A DNA stretch of 36,582 nucleotides from an uncultured Myroides sp. Its GTDB lineage: Bacteria; Bacteroidota; Bacteroidia; Flavobacteriales; Flavobacteriaceae. The notes under the pieces are model-generated. The model saw only the letters and a program-made list of their open reading frames with translations, did not search any database and had not been told where the DNA came from. A program made the translations under genes and the position numbers. Where the stretch lies: the NCBI GenBank assembly GCA_913777665.1, contig CAJYTF010000038.1:1-36582 (forward strand), read 5' to 3'. Position 1 is the first letter of the stretch; each line of letters starts with the position of its first letter. Positions 1-7,540 of this stretch are shown here, one piece after another.

Positions 1-176
1 TTTGCTACCTGTGATAAAGCCGTTGCCGACCCGTAATAATCTACAAAAACAGCACCCAACATTTGCGGGTTTGCTTTACCTGCACGAATGTTTAACAAGG
101 CTTTGTTTAAATGCTCAATAGAACCGTTCATTGATTCTTTTGCTTCGTCTATAATAAAATTAATTTCTTCTGTCAT
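1..176 (-). CDS. frr: Ribosome recycling factor, N-terminal part (runs off left edge)
   Basis: The first 58 codons are visible, starting at an ATG at 176 and running off the window. The translation begins MTEEINFIIDEAKESMNGSI and continues through an LNKALLNIRAGKANPQML stretch, which matches the N-terminal helix of ribosome recycling factor; the RAGKANP/RxGRA-like segment is a family signature. With elongation factor G the protein splits post-termination ribosomes in the cytoplasm. It starts 12 bases after the pyrH stop on the same strand. The pyrH-frr order is a conserved bacterial pair, so co-transcription is likely. The C-terminal two thirds are not in the window. Confidence 0.93.
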   Translation of the reverse strand, partial: MTEEINFIIDEAKESMNGSIEHLNKALLNIRAGKANPQMLGAVFVDYYGSATALSQVA

Positions 177-188
177 TTCTATATCTTT

Positions 189-893
189 TTAATAAACCGT
201 TGTACCAATGTTATCGCCTTGGCACACTTTTAATAAATTACTTTCTTTGTTCATATCAAAAACAACAATTGGTAAGTTGTTTTCCTGGCTTAAAGTAAAA
301 GCCGTGGTATCCATAACATTTAATCCTTTTTCTAACACATCGGCAAACGAAATGGTTTCGTATTTAGTAGCTGTAGGGTCTTTTTCTGGATCGGCAGTAT
401 AAACGCCATCAACGCGCGTACCTTTTAAAATAACATCGGCACCCACTTCAATTCCTCTTAAAACCGCAGCTGTATCTGTTGTAAAATAAGGGTTTCCGGT
501 TCCGGCTCCAAAAATTACAATTCTGCCTTTTTCTAAATGGCGAACCGCTCTACGTTTAATGTATGGCTCTGCAATAGCTTCAATTTTTAAGGCAGTCTGT
601 AAACGCGTAAGCATACCGGCATCTTCCAACGCACCTTGTAACGCCATTCCGTTAATCACGGTTGCCAGCATTCCCATATAATCGCCTTGAACGCGATCCA
701 TTCCTTTACTTGCTCCGGCAACGCCTCTAAAAATGTTTCCTCCGCCAATTACAATGGCTACTTCCACACCTAAATTAACGATTTTTTTTATTTCTTGGGC
801 ATATTCCGCCAAGCGATTTGGGTCAATGCCGTATTGGTTATCGCCCATTAAAGCTTCACCGCTTAATTTTAGAAGTATTCTTTTGTATTTCAT
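189..893 (-). CDS. pyrH: UMP kinase
   Basis: A 234-residue protein, the usual length of bacterial UMP kinase, which phosphorylates UMP to UDP with ATP in pyrimidine nucleotide synthesis. It belongs to the amino acid kinase family and acts in the cytoplasm as a hexamer. Visible motifs are the N-terminal LLKLSGEAL (about residues 7-15), the glycine-rich GGGNIFRG (about 50-57) and [16 protein letters not shown] (about 131-146), which are nucleotide- and UMP-binding segments of the family. It lies directly upstream of frr. A TATATTTG -7 box sits 20 bases upstream of its ATG. Nothing looks broken or unusual. Confidence 0.97.
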   Translation of the reverse strand: MKYKRILLKLSGEALMGDNQYGIDPNRLAEYAQEIKKIVNLGVEVAIVIGGGNIFRGVAGASKGMDRVQGDYMGMLATVINGMALQGALEDAGMLTRLQTALKIEAIAEPYIKRRAVRHLEKGRIVIFGAGTGNPYFTTDTAAVLRGIEVGADVILKGTRVDGVYTADPEKDPTATKYETISFADVLEKGLNVMDTTAFTLSQENNLPIVVFDMNKESNLLKVCQGDNIGTTVY

Positions 894-912
894 ACTGAGG
901 AAAATTTATTTG

Positions 913-920
913 CAAATATA
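913..920 (-). promoter_or_regulatory. Bacteroidota-type -7 promoter box for pyrH-frr
   Basis: On the minus strand this reads TATATTTG, an exact match to the Bacteroidota -7 consensus TAnnTTTG. It ends 19 bases before the pyrH ATG, which implies a short leader. No convincing -33 TTTG partner was seen at normal spacing. Confidence 0.5.
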
Positions 921-946
921 TTATTTTTGATATTGTTTAAAAACGC

Positions 947-1735
947 TTAAGGTAATTTATCTTTCATTTTTTCGAAGTTCTTTTTTGCTTCTTGATAACC
1001 GATATCAAAAATTTCGTCCATTCTTTTTTTCGATGTTTCAAAGGTACTGTAATTTGCCAGCGCTTCGGGTTGAATGTGCCAATCGCACAATTCGTTTTGT
1101 GGAAAAGTGTTTTGCATCATCATAATTTCAAACGCTCTCAAAGCAACCGATTTTATAGAGCTGAATTTAGCTGATTGTTGTGGTAAATAAGGATTTACAT
1201 TGCTGCCTATTAAAAAATCGCATCGCCCTTGAATGGTATTTACCGGATAATTGTTTAAAATACCGCCGTCACTATACATTTTATTGTTGATAATTACTGG
1301 CGAGAACACACCTGGAAATGCGCTTGATGCTAGTATTGCTGACACTACCTTTGTGTTTTTGTGGAAGATTTTTAACTTGCCGCGTTCGATTTCGGTTGCC
1401 GAAATATACAATTCAATATCTAATTCTTTAATGGTTTTATTTCCAAATTCTTTTTCCAGATAGCGTGCAAATTGGTCGGCGTCTAAAAAACCTGCTTTTT
1501 TAAACGATAAATGCGTCCAACTGAACAAACTTACCGATTTAAAGAAAGTAAGAATATCTTTCGGCTTCATTCCGTTAGCATACAATCCGCCTACTATAGA
1601 TCCTGCACTGGTTCCAGATATAATTTCAGGAAAAATTTCCTGTTCGTTTAAAAATTGTAGCACACCAGCATGGGCAATGCCTTTATGACCGCCGCCCGAT
1701 AATGCCAAACCGAAAACGGTTGAGTTATGATTCAT
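947..1735 (-). CDS. Patatin-like phospholipase / serine hydrolase (RssA-type)
   Basis: A 262-residue patatin-domain protein. The oxyanion-hole glycine-rich loop SGGGHKGIAHAG is at residues 13-24, the nucleophile elbow GTSAGS at 41-46 (Ser43), and the dyad aspartate in SDGGILNNYP (Asp156). These define the Ser-Asp catalytic dyad of patatin-like acyl hydrolases, which cleave acyl groups from phospholipids or related lipids. No signal peptide is visible, so it is probably cytoplasmic or membrane-associated, like the short bacterial RssA-like proteins. It is divergent from the thioredoxin-like gene (47-bp gap between start codons) and lies 53 bp upstream of pyrH on the same strand. The in vivo substrate cannot be told from sequence. 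Confidence 0.9.
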   Translation of the reverse strand: MNHNSTVFGLALSGGGHKGIAHAGVLQFLNEQEIFPEIISGTSAGSIVGGLYANGMKPKDILTFFKSVSLFSWTHLSFKKAGFLDADQFARYLEKEFGNKTIKELDIELYISATEIERGKLKIFHKNTKVVSAILASSAFPGVFSPVIINNKMYSDGGILNNYPVNTIQGRCDFLIGSNVNPYLPQQSAKFSSIKSVALRAFEIMMMQNTFPQNELCDWHIQPEALANYSTFETSKKRMDEIFDIGYQEAKKNFEKMKDKLP

Positions 1736-1758
1736 TATTTTTTGTAACGTTAAATCGT

Positions 1759-1766
1759 TATTTTTG
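1759..1766 (+). promoter_or_regulatory. Candidate -7 box for the thioredoxin-like gene
   Basis: TATTTTTG matches TAnnTTTG and ends 16 bases before the ATG at 1783, in the short divergent spacer. A TTTG at 1741-1744 could be the -33 element, but its spacing (14 bases) is shorter than usual. Confidence 0.4.
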
Positions 1767-1782
1767 CATAAAAATACAAATT

Positions 1783-2388
1783 ATGCAGGCAATATTTCAA
1801 AAAGCAATCGAAAATTCGATGTCTTATAACGATTATTTAAATTTGATCGACAAAAAAATTAACGAGAACAGTTCAACCGGACACGAGCAAAACGAAATGC
1901 TTACCGATTTTACAAAACTGAACCGTGCCAGAATGAAGCGTTTAGATAAAACCCAGCAAATACTTCCTGAATTGGAAATCATTACAAAGAATATTAGCGA
2001 AAAGCAAGTTTGGATCGTGCTTACAGAAAGTTGGTGTGGTGACGCTGCACAGAATGTTCCGGTACTCCAAAAGCTTGCTGAAATAAATCCGTTAATAGAT
2101 TTGCGATTGGTTTTACGCGATGATAACGATGAATTAATGCAAAAGTATTTAACTAATGGTGGAAAATCGATCCCTAAATTAATTGCTGTTTCTGCCGATT
2201 TAGATAAGGAATTGTTCACTTGGGGACCACGCCCTGCAGCTGCGCAAGTTGAGGTTAAACGCTTGTTAGATGAAAACGGAGGTTTTAATGAGAAAGTAAA
2301 AGAAGGTATCCAGATTTGGTACAATAACGATAAAGGAATTTCTATGCAGAATGAACTGAGTGATCTATTAAAAAACGCAGCTAATTAA
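1783..2388 (+). CDS. Thioredoxin-family protein with a single-cysteine WCGDA site
   Basis: A 201-residue protein starting at the ATG at 1783; an upstream in-frame start at 1702 would run into the divergent patatin gene and across the promoter box. The N-terminal half (residues 1-70) is helical and charged. The thioredoxin-like core starts near VWIVLTESWCGDAAQNVPVL (about 76-95). The active-site region reads W-C-G-D-A, with only the first cysteine of a CxxC, as in a Bacteroidota/Bacillota group of thioredoxin-like proteins. It is therefore unlikely to be a dithiol reductant; a monothiol or binding role is inferred. No signal peptide was seen. Its stop codon lies in the loop of its own terminator hairpin. 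Confidence 0.85.
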   Translation: MQAIFQKAIENSMSYNDYLNLIDKKINENSSTGHEQNEMLTDFTKLNRARMKRLDKTQQILPELEIITKNISEKQVWIVLTESWCGDAAQNVPVLQKLAEINPLIDLRLVLRDDNDELMQKYLTNGGKSIPKLIAVSADLDKELFTWGPRPAAAQVEVKRLLDENGGFNEKVKEGIQIWYNNDKGISMQNELSDLLKNAAN

Positions 2389-2399
2389 GCTGCGTTTTT
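2371..2399 (+). terminator. Intrinsic terminator overlapping the 3' end of the thioredoxin-like gene
   Basis: A perfect 11-bp stem, AAAAACGCAGC (2371-2381) with GCTGCGTTTTT (2389-2399), encloses a 7-base loop that contains the TAA stop (2386-2388). The last codons of the gene therefore form the left arm. A T-rich tail follows. The A/T arms would let it work in both directions. Confidence 0.85.
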
Positions 2400-2423
2400 A
2401 TTTATTATTAGAGATATTTTTCG

Positions 2424-2505
2424 TTTGTCATTCTGAGTGAAATGAAATGTAGCGAAGAATCTAATTCAAGTGCAAGTGAGATTCCTCCTTCGTCGGAATG
2501 ACAAA
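2424..2505. repeat. Palindromic intergenic repeat (GTCATTC...GAATGAC type)
   Basis: An 82-bp element with 10-bp perfect terminal inverted repeats, TTTGTCATTC (2424-2433) and GAATGACAAA (2496-2505). An internal AGAATCT/GAGATTC pairing is also present. It lies between the convergent thioredoxin-like and cupin-like genes. Elements with GTCATTCTGA...GGAATGAC ends are a common dispersed family in Flavobacteriaceae genomes. Confidence 0.75.
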
Positions 2506-2521
2506 AATCTAAAATTTAATA

Positions 2522-3385
2522 TTATTTCAGTAAAGCATTCGTTCGTCTAATAGCTTCGGCATCTTTATAATCTAGCCATTCTTGACCATTACGCTTACGC
2601 ATAAAATTATCGTAGAAACGGTTAAATGTAACATTTTTTAAACCAGCAAATAAATTTTTTGGTCTGCCAGCTAATGATCGTAAACTTAACGAAAATCCTG
2701 GAGTTTGATACTTCATGTAATGCCACCAACCTTCGGGCATATACAGCATTTCGCCGTGTTGTAACTGAGTAATGTACGGATTTACCTTTTTAAGTGCTGG
2801 GAAACGTTCAAAATCGGGATTATCAAAATCTATTTCTTCATGACAAATCCACGAATACGGTAAGCGGTACATGTATTTTGTTTCTTTAGGATCTACCAGC
2901 ACACACTGCTTTTTCCCATTAAAATGAAAATGGAAAATGTTTGGTAAATCAATATCGTAATGCATGAAAACCTTCGCATCTTCGCCACCAAAAAATACCA
3001 AGGGCAAGCTTTTTATCAAACGTAAACCTAAATCGGGCCAGCGCATATCGTCTTTCATCTGCGGAGCATCTTTCATAAGGTTGTACAAAAAAATACGTAA
3101 ATCGGTCGGTCCTTTTTCTAAAATATCAATGTATTCAGCCATTGTCATTTTAAAATCGGGTTCGTTTACTTTTTTGGTATAATCGGTTTTTCTACTATCG
3201 TACAGCGGAACAATTTTATCGCCAGCAATTTCTTTAATAAAGTCTAAATTCCACTTGGTAAATGCAGGCCAATCTTCAATTTGATTGGTAATTACCACAG
3301 GTTTTTGTTTTTTGTAGTAATTTTCTATGAACTCTTTTTTTGTAAGCTTTGTTACACGTTCAATCTCTATATAATTAAAACTCAT
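2522..3385 (-). CDS. Cupin-like (JmjC-related) domain protein
   Basis: A 287-residue protein of the cupin_8/JmjC-like superfamily of Fe(II)/2-oxoglutarate oxygenases. A likely metal triad is visible: His142 and Asp144 in MHYDIDLPNIFHFHFNGKK (the HxD motif) and His222 in MPEGWWHYM. The N-terminal part (RVTKLTKKEFIENYYKKQKP) is the typical lead-in of this family, with a KPVVITN segment following. Members hydroxylate protein or tRNA side chains, but the substrate here is not deducible. No signal peptide is seen, so it is cytoplasmic. It is a single-gene unit; its 3' end faces the repeat at 2424-2505. Confidence 0.85.
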   Translation of the reverse strand: MSFNYIEIERVTKLTKKEFIENYYKKQKPVVITNQIEDWPAFTKWNLDFIKEIAGDKIVPLYDSRKTDYTKKVNEPDFKMTMAEYIDILEKGPTDLRIFLYNLMKDAPQMKDDMRWPDLGLRLIKSLPLVFFGGEDAKVFMHYDIDLPNIFHFHFNGKKQCVLVDPKETKYMYRLPYSWICHEEIDFDNPDFERFPALKKVNPYITQLQHGEMLYMPEGWWHYMKYQTPGFSLSLRSLAGRPKNLFAGLKNVTFNRFYDNFMRKRNGQEWLDYKDAEAIRRTNALLK

Positions 3386-3469
3386 ACTTAAATTTTAGCT
3401 TAAATATTTGGTGGTATAAATGTACTAAATTTTAAGATTTATTGACTTTAATTGAACTTTTTTTTAACA

Positions 3470-3501
3470 ATAAATCCTTAGTTTTTAGACTAAGGATTTA
3501 T
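3470..3501 (-). terminator. Hairpin just after the PEP mutase-family gene
   Basis: A 12-bp perfect stem, ATAAATCCTTAG (3470-3481) with CTAAGGATTTAT (3490-3501), has an 8-base loop and begins 4 bases after the stop codon of the minus-strand gene ending at 3506. There is no strong T-run on the minus strand, so it may be a terminator or a 3'-end stabiliser. Confidence 0.6.
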
Positions 3502-3505
3502 GTGT

Positions 3506-4264
3506 TTAACTTAAAGATTTTGTATTCATTAAATCGGCAAAAGCTTTATTGGTAGCTTCGGTAATTTTTGCATGAATTCCGTTGCCGTAACTTACTCTGT
3601 GTACACCCAAAGCAGCAAACTCTTCGTAAGTTTTCAAGCCATCTTTCATAAAAACGTTCAAAGGTAGTTGCGTGGTTTCCAAAACAGCTTTTATGTCTTC
3701 ATCGGTATTTATCAACGGAACAAAAAATCCGTCGGCACCCGCAGTTTCATAAGCTTTAATACGCTTTAAAGTTTCGTTGATTGCATAAGGATGTTTGGTT
3801 GTGTAAGTATCAATACGCGCATTAATGTAAATGTCTTTTCCTTTTGATTGAAGATGCGATTTTATTGCTTTGATCTTATCAGTCAAAACCAAAATATCAC
3901 CTAAAGATCGATCTTTTCCGTTGGTTAAACCATCTTCCAGATTAATTCCTAAAATACCAGCATCAACCAATTTTTCAACATTTTTGGCAACCTGTTGCGG
4001 ATCATCAGAATATCCTGACTCAAAATCGGCTGAAACCAAAAGCGATGTTGATTTTGCAATTTTTTCGACCACAAAAAACATTTCTTCAAACGGAATATTT
4101 TCACCGTCTTCATATCCCAAAATATTTGCAATGGCGTGGCTTGATGTTCCTATTACCTGAAAGCCTGCTTTTTCGGCAGCTTTACTACTAATGACATCCC
4201 ACGTATTAGCGATTAACAAAGGTTGGTTCTGCTTGTGTAACGATTTAAATTTGTCTAAACTCAT
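3506..4264 (-). CDS. Isocitrate lyase / PEP mutase-family protein
   Basis: A 252-residue single-domain protein of the isocitrate lyase/phosphoenolpyruvate mutase superfamily, a TIM-barrel family acting on C-C or P-C bonds of 2-oxo acids with Mg2+. The metal/substrate-binding segments are visible: LLVSADFESGYSDDP (about 75-89, Asp80 and Glu82), LGINLEDG (about 105-112) and INARIDTY. The KKCGH catalytic loop of true isocitrate and methylisocitrate lyases is not found, so it is more likely a PEP mutase/phosphonopyruvate- or oxaloacetate hydrolase-like member. No phosphonate genes are nearby, so the pathway is unknown. No signal peptide is seen. Confidence 0.85.
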   Translation of the reverse strand: MSLDKFKSLHKQNQPLLIANTWDVISSKAAEKAGFQVIGTSSHAIANILGYEDGENIPFEEMFFVVEKIAKSTSLLVSADFESGYSDDPQQVAKNVEKLVDAGILGINLEDGLTNGKDRSLGDILVLTDKIKAIKSHLQSKGKDIYINARIDTYTTKHPYAINETLKRIKAYETAGADGFFVPLINTDEDIKAVLETTQLPLNVFMKDGLKTYEEFAALGVHRVSYGNGIHAKITEATNKAFADLMNTKSLS

Positions 4265-4517
4265 AGCTTTATAATTTTCTTGTTCCTTATAAAATTACGG
4301 TTTTTTCAATTGATATAAAAAGGAGTTTATCAAACAAAACAGTTTTTAACGTTTGTTTTTTATGATTTCGATTGAATTAGGGCAAAAGAGACGCTGGGCT
4401 ATGCTACTTAAATTTACGAAAAAAATACTTAAATCGCTATGTTATTTGTCATGATTTTTTTGAAGGAAGCGCAATAGATTTGTTTTAAAGATAAATCAAA
4501 TTTTAAATAACGCAATT

Positions 4518-4937
4518 ATGAAACAAAGAGTTCCAGTGTCACAAATTATGACCAAAAATTTAGAAACATTAACAACAAATCAATCACTTTACGAAGCAGA
4601 AAGTTTATTCAAAAAGCACAACATCAGACATATTCCGGTTGTTGAAGGAAAAAATATTGTAGGTGTTTTAAGTTATTCCGACTTGTTGAAAATTAGCTAT
4701 GCTGATGTTACCGATGGGGAAGAAGCGGTAGAGGCTGTTGTGTACGATATGTTTACAATTCCGCAGGTTATGGCGAAAGTTCCGTTAACGGTTACGGCTG
4801 ATACAACGGTGAAAGAAGTAATTGAAATTTTAGCAAAGCAAACGTTCCATTCGCTTCCTGTTGTTGAAAATGGCAATGAACTGGTTGGTATTGTTACGAC
4901 TACCGATTTGTTAAACTACTTTTTAGAACAATATTAA
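4518..4937 (+). CDS. Tandem CBS-domain protein
   Basis: A 139-residue protein made of two CBS domains and little else. CBS1 covers roughly residues 5-62 (VSQIMTKNLETLTTNQSLYE ... HIPVVEGKNIVGVLSYSDLL); CBS2 covers roughly 77-139 (VMAKVPLTVTADTTVKEVIE ... SLPVVENGNELVGIVTTTDL). Paired CBS motifs form a Bateman module that binds adenosyl ligands such as AMP, ATP or SAM and usually regulates a partner protein. There is no fused effector domain, so the partner is unknown. It is a single-gene unit; the repeat element 4946-5110 follows its stop. Confidence 0.9.
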   Translation: MKQRVPVSQIMTKNLETLTTNQSLYEAESLFKKHNIRHIPVVEGKNIVGVLSYSDLLKISYADVTDGEEAVEAVVYDMFTIPQVMAKVPLTVTADTTVKEVIEILAKQTFHSLPVVENGNELVGIVTTTDLLNYFLEQY

Positions 4938-4945
4938 GTTAAGTT

Positions 4946-5110
4946 GGGCTGTCTAAAAAATATTTCTTACTGTGTCATTCTGGACTTGATCCGGGGCTTG
5001 CGAACTTACGAAGTAATCTCATTATCTACTTTATGAGAAGCTGACACGAGCTTGCGAACTGAACGAAGTTAATCAAGTTCAGCTTGACAAATGATTATTT
5101 TTAGACAGCT
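4946..5110. repeat. MITE-like palindromic element with GCTGTCTAAAAA terminal inverted repeats
   Basis: A 165-bp element. Its ends are inverted repeats: GCTGTCTAAAAA (4948-4959) and TTTTTAGACAGC (5098-5109). A second nested pair is TGTCATTCTGGACTTGAT (4973-4990) and ATCAAGTTCAGCTTGACA (5072-5089). Inside, a CTTGCGAACT...ACGAAGT unit occurs twice as a direct repeat. It fills the whole space between two convergent genes and ends 2 bp before the stop codon of the YiiX-like gene. It has no coding capacity. It probably serves as a bidirectional terminator as well as being a dispersed element. Confidence 0.75.
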
Positions 5111-5111
5111 T

Positions 5112-5732
5112 TTAGATTTGAAACACTTTCAACTTTATTTTTCTATCAAGACTCATTCCGCCTGGGTTACAGCCCGGTTTTCCTTCGGGGATTTCTATGC
5201 CGCGTTTTGCAAAATGTTCTGTCCAAACAGGAAAAAAGTTGTCAGACTTTAGTTCTTTATACGTCATTGGGAACAATTTAAAAAACGGTTTGTTTTTATT
5301 AGCGAATTTAAAGGCATCGTAAATTAATTCCGAACAATAATATTTGCCGTTATCGTATAAAAAATCATCATCGTACGGAACGCCTAATTGTGATTCGCAA
5401 AACAAAATAGCTTTAGGAATTAAATGAAGATGTTTACGTTTTAATGTTCCTACATAAACTGTGTTTTTGGTGTAAGCCAGAAAATTATTCAGCGGTGTTT
5501 TTACAACGGATTCGCCAATCGCTTCATAGACAAAAAAATCTTTATTATTTGCAGTAACAACCAAGCCCATGTGGTTAAAATCATTGTTTCTGTAACCGTT
5601 CGTAACTGCATTAATAGCATCGCACATGCCGCCACAATTTATATTGATAAACAGCAAATCGCCATTTTTTAATTCGGTTTTTTGTGCGAAAGCGGATACA
5701 GAGAATAGTAAAAAGAATAGAATATTTCTCAT
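5112..5732 (-). CDS. Secreted YiiX/NlpC-P60-like cysteine hydrolase
   Basis: A 206-residue protein from the ATG at 5732; a TTG two codons upstream is less likely. The N-terminus MRNILFFLLFSVSAFAQ is a Sec signal peptide with an AFA-Q cleavage site. The core resembles the YiiX/YebB permuted NlpC/P60 papain-like family. KNGDLLFININCGG starts the domain, His54 is in NDFNHMGLVV, and Cys133 is in GKYYCSELIYDAF, giving the Cys/His pair in permuted order. The family cleaves amide or acyl bonds in peptidoglycan, lipids or other envelope molecules. It starts 15 bp after the truB stop, so it may be the last gene of the ftsX-DUF3098-uppP-truB run. A periplasmic location is inferred. Confidence 0.82.
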   Translation of the reverse strand: MRNILFFLLFSVSAFAQKTELKNGDLLFININCGGMCDAINAVTNGYRNNDFNHMGLVVTANNKDFFVYEAIGESVVKTPLNNFLAYTKNTVYVGTLKRKHLHLIPKAILFCESQLGVPYDDDFLYDNGKYYCSELIYDAFKFANKNKPFFKLFPMTYKELKSDNFFPVWTEHFAKRGIEIPEGKPGCNPGGMSLDRKIKLKVFQI

Positions 5733-5747
5733 AAGCAAAAAAGAAGC

Positions 5748-6467
5748 TTATTCGGCTTCTTTAAAATTTGGGTTGTATATTTTTTCAAAGGCTAAAGGTT
5801 CAATAGCATCATTCACAGAAAAATCGCCAATTTTAGTTCTTCGCAAAGCTGTTAAATGTCCGCCTGAATTTAAAGCTTTTCCAAAATCAAAAGCTAAAGA
5901 TCGAATGTAAGTTCCTTTGCTGCAAACCACCCTGAAATGAATTTCGGGTAAGGCAATTCGAGTAATTTCGAACTCGGTAATTTCAATTTTTCTCGATTGA
6001 ATCTCCACTTCTTCACCAGCACGCGCATGTTCGTACAAACGTTTACCATCTTTCTTCAATGCCGAAAAAATAGGAGGGAACTGGTCAATGATTCCAATAA
6101 ACTTTTTACGGGTTTCTTCGATTAATTCGTTCGATATATGATCGGTAGGAAACGTTTGATTTACTTCGGTTTCTAAATCGTACGATGGTGTTGTTGCACC
6201 AACAGTAATCGTTCCTGTGTATTCTTTAATCTGACCTTGCAATTCGGCAATTCGTTTAGTAAATTTTCCTGTACAGATAATTAAAAGTCCCGATGCTAAA
6301 GGATCTAACGTCCCCGCATGCCCGATTTTGAATTTTTTAGGAAGATCTAAATTCTTTAATAAAGTGTATTTTATTTTGTTTACCGCCTGAAAAGAACTCC
6401 ACGTTAAAGGTTTATCAATCAATAAAACTTGTCCTTCCAGAAAATCTTCCTTTGATAACTTCTGCAT
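5748..6467 (-). CDS. truB: tRNA pseudouridine(55) synthase
   Basis: A 239-residue protein from the ATG at 6467. A longer reading from 6527 would add 20 residues that lie wholly inside uppP. The catalytic motif GHAGTLDPLASGLL holds the nucleophile Asp55; the N-terminal GQVLLIDKPLTWSSFQAVNK and the later GTYIRSLAFDFG are also typical of TruB. It isomerises U55 in the T-loop of tRNAs in the cytoplasm. The length fits the short form without a C-terminal PUA domain. Its ATG overlaps the uppP stop (TAATG), so translational coupling is likely. Confidence 0.95.
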   Translation of the reverse strand: MQKLSKEDFLEGQVLLIDKPLTWSSFQAVNKIKYTLLKNLDLPKKFKIGHAGTLDPLASGLLIICTGKFTKRIAELQGQIKEYTGTITVGATTPSYDLETEVNQTFPTDHISNELIEETRKKFIGIIDQFPPIFSALKKDGKRLYEHARAGEEVEIQSRKIEITEFEITRIALPEIHFRVVCSKGTYIRSLAFDFGKALNSGGHLTALRRTKIGDFSVNDAIEPLAFEKIYNPNFKEAE

Positions 6468-7282
6468 TATTTCGTATAAAAATAAATTAACAGTCCAATT
6501 CCAATCACAATTCTGTACCAACCCCAAAATTTGAATCCGTATTTTGTAAGAACAGCAATAAATGTTTTTACGGCAATTAAAGCGGTGATAAATGCCACAA
6601 TGTTACCAATTATAAAAAGCATAATGTGGTGATCGTCTTGTAAAATCATTTCGTAACCTTTCATTTCGGTTGCTGTTCCTTTGCCCCAGGTTTTTACAAA
6701 TATAGAGTAAACCGTAACGGCTAACATGGTTGGAACTGCCAAAAAGAACGAAAATTCTGCAGCTGCTTTTCTGCTTAAACCTTGCGTCATACCACCAATA
6801 ATTGATGCTGCCGAACGCGATGTTCCCGGCATCATAGCCAAACATTGCCAAAAACCAATGGTAATTGCCGTTTTAAACGAAATGTCTTTTTCGTGGATTA
6901 TTTTAGGGTTTTTAAACCAACGATCTACAAAAAGTAAAACAATTCCGCCTAAAACCAAAACGGTTGAAATAGCAATTTGATTTCCTAAAACAGCTTCAAT
7001 TTTATCGTCTAACAAATACCCCAATCCCAATGCAGGAATCACTGCAAATGCCAGTTTGTAGTAGAATTGCAGGTTACTGAAATCGAAGAATTTCTTCCAA
7101 TATAAAACTACTATTGATAAGATCGCTCCAAATTGTATCGAAACCTGAAACATCTTTAAAAACTCAGACTCTTCCATTCCTAGAAGAGCCGCGGTAAAGC
7201 CCATGTGAGCTGTAGATGATATAGGTAAATATTCTGTTAATCCTTCAACAATTGCAATGATGATGGCTTGTAATAAATCCAT
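6467..7282 (-). CDS. uppP: Undecaprenyl-diphosphatase
   Basis: A 271-residue polytopic membrane protein (about eight hydrophobic segments) of the UppP/BacA family. It dephosphorylates undecaprenyl pyrophosphate to recycle the lipid carrier for peptidoglycan and other surface polymers. The two signature regions are present: EGLTEYLPISSTAHM (about 13-27), with the conserved glutamates and Ser-rich patch, and MPGTSRSAAS (about 151-160). It lies one base after the DUF3098 stop and overlaps truB by one base. The same cluster holds ftsX, so envelope and division genes are grouped. Confidence 0.95.
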   Translation of the reverse strand: MDLLQAIIIAIVEGLTEYLPISSTAHMGFTAALLGMEESEFLKMFQVSIQFGAILSIVVLYWKKFFDFSNLQFYYKLAFAVIPALGLGYLLDDKIEAVLGNQIAISTVLVLGGIVLLFVDRWFKNPKIIHEKDISFKTAITIGFWQCLAMMPGTSRSAASIIGGMTQGLSRKAAAEFSFFLAVPTMLAVTVYSIFVKTWGKGTATEMKGYEMILQDDHHIMLFIIGNIVAFITALIAVKTFIAVLTKYGFKFWGWYRIVIGIGLLIYFYTK

Positions 7283-7537
7283 TTATAAGGTGTTTATGCT
7301 TTTTTTTGCAGGGTTCTTAAATATCGAATAAATGCAGATTCCGAAACCAATGAAGATTACGGTTGGGGCTAGTTTAATTCTGCGAAAACTAAAAACAGCT
7401 TCGTTAAAAACATTAGGATCTTCACTGTTTCCGCCTGCCATTAATAAAAAACCTAAAGCAATTACGGCAACACCTGCCAATAAAAGTATATAGTTCTGTT
7501 TGCTGAACAAAAATGATTTTTCGGTATTATTTTCCAT
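7283..7537 (-). CDS. DUF3098 small membrane protein
   Basis: An 84-residue protein with two transmembrane helices (about 14-32 and 57-77) and a conserved GGNSEDPNVFNEAVFSFRR segment between them. This is the DUF3098 family, found in Bacteroidota next to ftsX and uppP. Its function is not established. It lies between ftsX (3-bp gap) and uppP (no gap), which suggests a role in envelope or division work alongside FtsX. The short positively charged C-terminus (KNPAKKSINTL) is probably cytoplasmic. Confidence 0.88.
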   Translation of the reverse strand: MENNTEKSFLFSKQNYILLLAGVAVIALGFLLMAGGNSEDPNVFNEAVFSFRRIKLAPTVIFIGFGICIYSIFKNPAKKSINTL

Positions 7538-7540
7538 AAG

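Noticed and set aside
1833..2324. Minus-strand open frame of 163 codons opposite the thioredoxin-like gene
   Set aside because: The plus strand carries the conserved WCGDA protein; the reverse frame is Ser/Phe-rich with no domain.
4265..4517. Possible small RNA or gene between the PEP mutase-family and CBS genes
   Set aside because: It is AT-rich, with no open frame of note, no good hairpin and no promoter/terminator pair.
6467..6527. Longer N-terminus for truB
   Set aside because: The extra 20 residues come from the uppP 3' end in another frame and do not resemble TruB; the TAATG overlap start at 6467 fits the family.
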